Assembly (NCBI GenBank): GCA_011033025.1
Contig: WFMF01000049.1
Location: 434,001-498,000 of the forward strand
Reading direction: 5' to 3'
Origin: Beroe forskalii
Lineage: Eukaryota; Ctenophora; Nuda; Beroida; Beroidae
DNA: 64,000 nt
The translations under genes and the position numbers were made by a program. Positions within the stretch are counted from its first letter, which is position 1. Each line of letters begins with the position of its first letter. Positions 63,214 to 64,000 of the stretch are shown piece by piece. The notes below the pieces were generated by a model. The model did not search any database and was not told the origin of the DNA. It saw nothing but the letters and a program-made list of their open reading frames with translations.

Positions 63214-64000
63214 GTTCGTTGTACATCAAGTGTATATGCCAATAAGGGGTTTATTTTGGGACCCCTTTATTTTTTCTCACTTTCTAAATTTTGGCCAGTG
63301 ATCGTTAGCTATTGGCATGTTAAAACTTTTGTTCATCAGCTGTACCGATGTAAAAATGTCTAGACATCACACCTGACACCTGTCACTTTCACATGTTATA
63401 TTGCGCCTCAGTAACCATGGATACTTGATGCACTGCCACATTACTTTTAGCAGCCCTCTCTATTCGACCTTTTACCACAATACCTTAAATAGCCTAATTA
63501 TCACTCAAGTGGTTTCTTTTGGTAATATGACGTGCTACCCCTTACAGCAATAAGCAATTCCCACTCGTCAATTCACCCTTATAAATCATGACTACCACAT
63601 CAATGACAACTGTCTGTCTAATACGCCAATAGCAGGACTTAGGGATCTATATTGCTCAATAACGCCGGTGATTCAGGTCATTAATCGCCGTTATTAGATC
63701 TCATGCTTAGTTGAATAGCTGACATCGCCATATTCAACCAAATGTTCCCTTTGCATTTTCGAGTCGTTGATTGTTCCATGAGTTGATTTCCTAGGGGTGC
63801 AGATATCATTTAAACGTTTTATGTTCTGATAGTGTCGGTGCTTGCTCGTCACAATGGTTGAGATAACGTAAACTTTCGTTGTAAGCAAACGGAGTAAGCA
63901 TTGAGTGCTCGACAGGTTGCTTTGTTTTATTGACCTAGGAATGTTCTTTGTCTGCCAAGGTATGATTATATCATAGAGTAGTTGCTTGAAACTCCTTCTT
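63214..64000. other. Noncoding right end
   Basis: No further exon is supported after the donor at 63214. The frames present are short and AT-rich. Confidence 0.5.

Overview
This is eukaryotic, almost certainly animal, DNA. Small exons with GT/AG borders lie in long introns full of minisatellites, foldback elements, a Penelope-like retroelement and small DNA transposons. I cannot fix the phylum. The repeat content and short exons suggest an invertebrate, but that is inference. There is no bacterial gene organisation, rRNA or CRISPR array.

Main gene. A single plus-strand gene runs through nearly the whole window. I traced 39 coding exons (5481 to 63213) by hand from open frames, splice borders and intron phase. 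Every junction is phase-compatible, and together they give one uninterrupted frame of 2262 codons that is open at both ends of the window. The protein begins with coiled coil (exons 1-4). A basic Ser/Pro-rich part follows (exons 5-9) with two SxIP-type motifs (SGIP, SEIP) and a TQT motif, then a low-complexity part with short peptide repeats (exons 10-14), then a long stretch that is mostly coiled coil (exons 15-39) with more TQ[TA] motifs. This fits a large microtubule-organising or centrosomal/Golgi scaffold. AKAP9/pericentrin-like is my best guess, but the family is unproven.

Layout. 1-5480: a large inverted repeat (about 1435-4222) built of ~180-bp tandem units with a tRNA-like Pol III box pair in its loop, then a ~340-bp foldback element. 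5564-15488 (intron 1): a GGGCGTGGCC tandem repeat, 16-bp and 45-bp minisatellites, a frameshifted Penelope-like element (about 8285-10588), a hAT-like nonautonomous element with an 8-bp target duplication (10674-11860), a mosaic dispersed repeat and a 17-bp GGTACC minisatellite. 15489-25814: exons 2-18, dense, with a TA-flanked MITE in intron 6 and a 41-bp minisatellite that copies the acceptor of exon 15. 25815-34612: an 8.8-kb intron with a G-rich 19-bp minisatellite between inverted repeat copies. 34613-40303: exons 19-23, including a 62-bp minisatellite that copies the donor of exon 22. 40665-41310: a CpG-rich, promoter-like block with a TATA box and a candidate alternative first exon that splices in phase to exon 24. 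45662-63213: exons 24-39, again with minisatellites at several junctions.

The most unusual points are: (1) three separate minisatellites whose repeat unit contains a copy of a real exon-intron junction, with another touching a junction; (2) a candidate internal promoter and start codon for a short isoform, possibly paired with an intronic poly(A) signal; (3) the paired SxIP motifs, one completed only by splicing; and (4) the large foldback structure at the left end.
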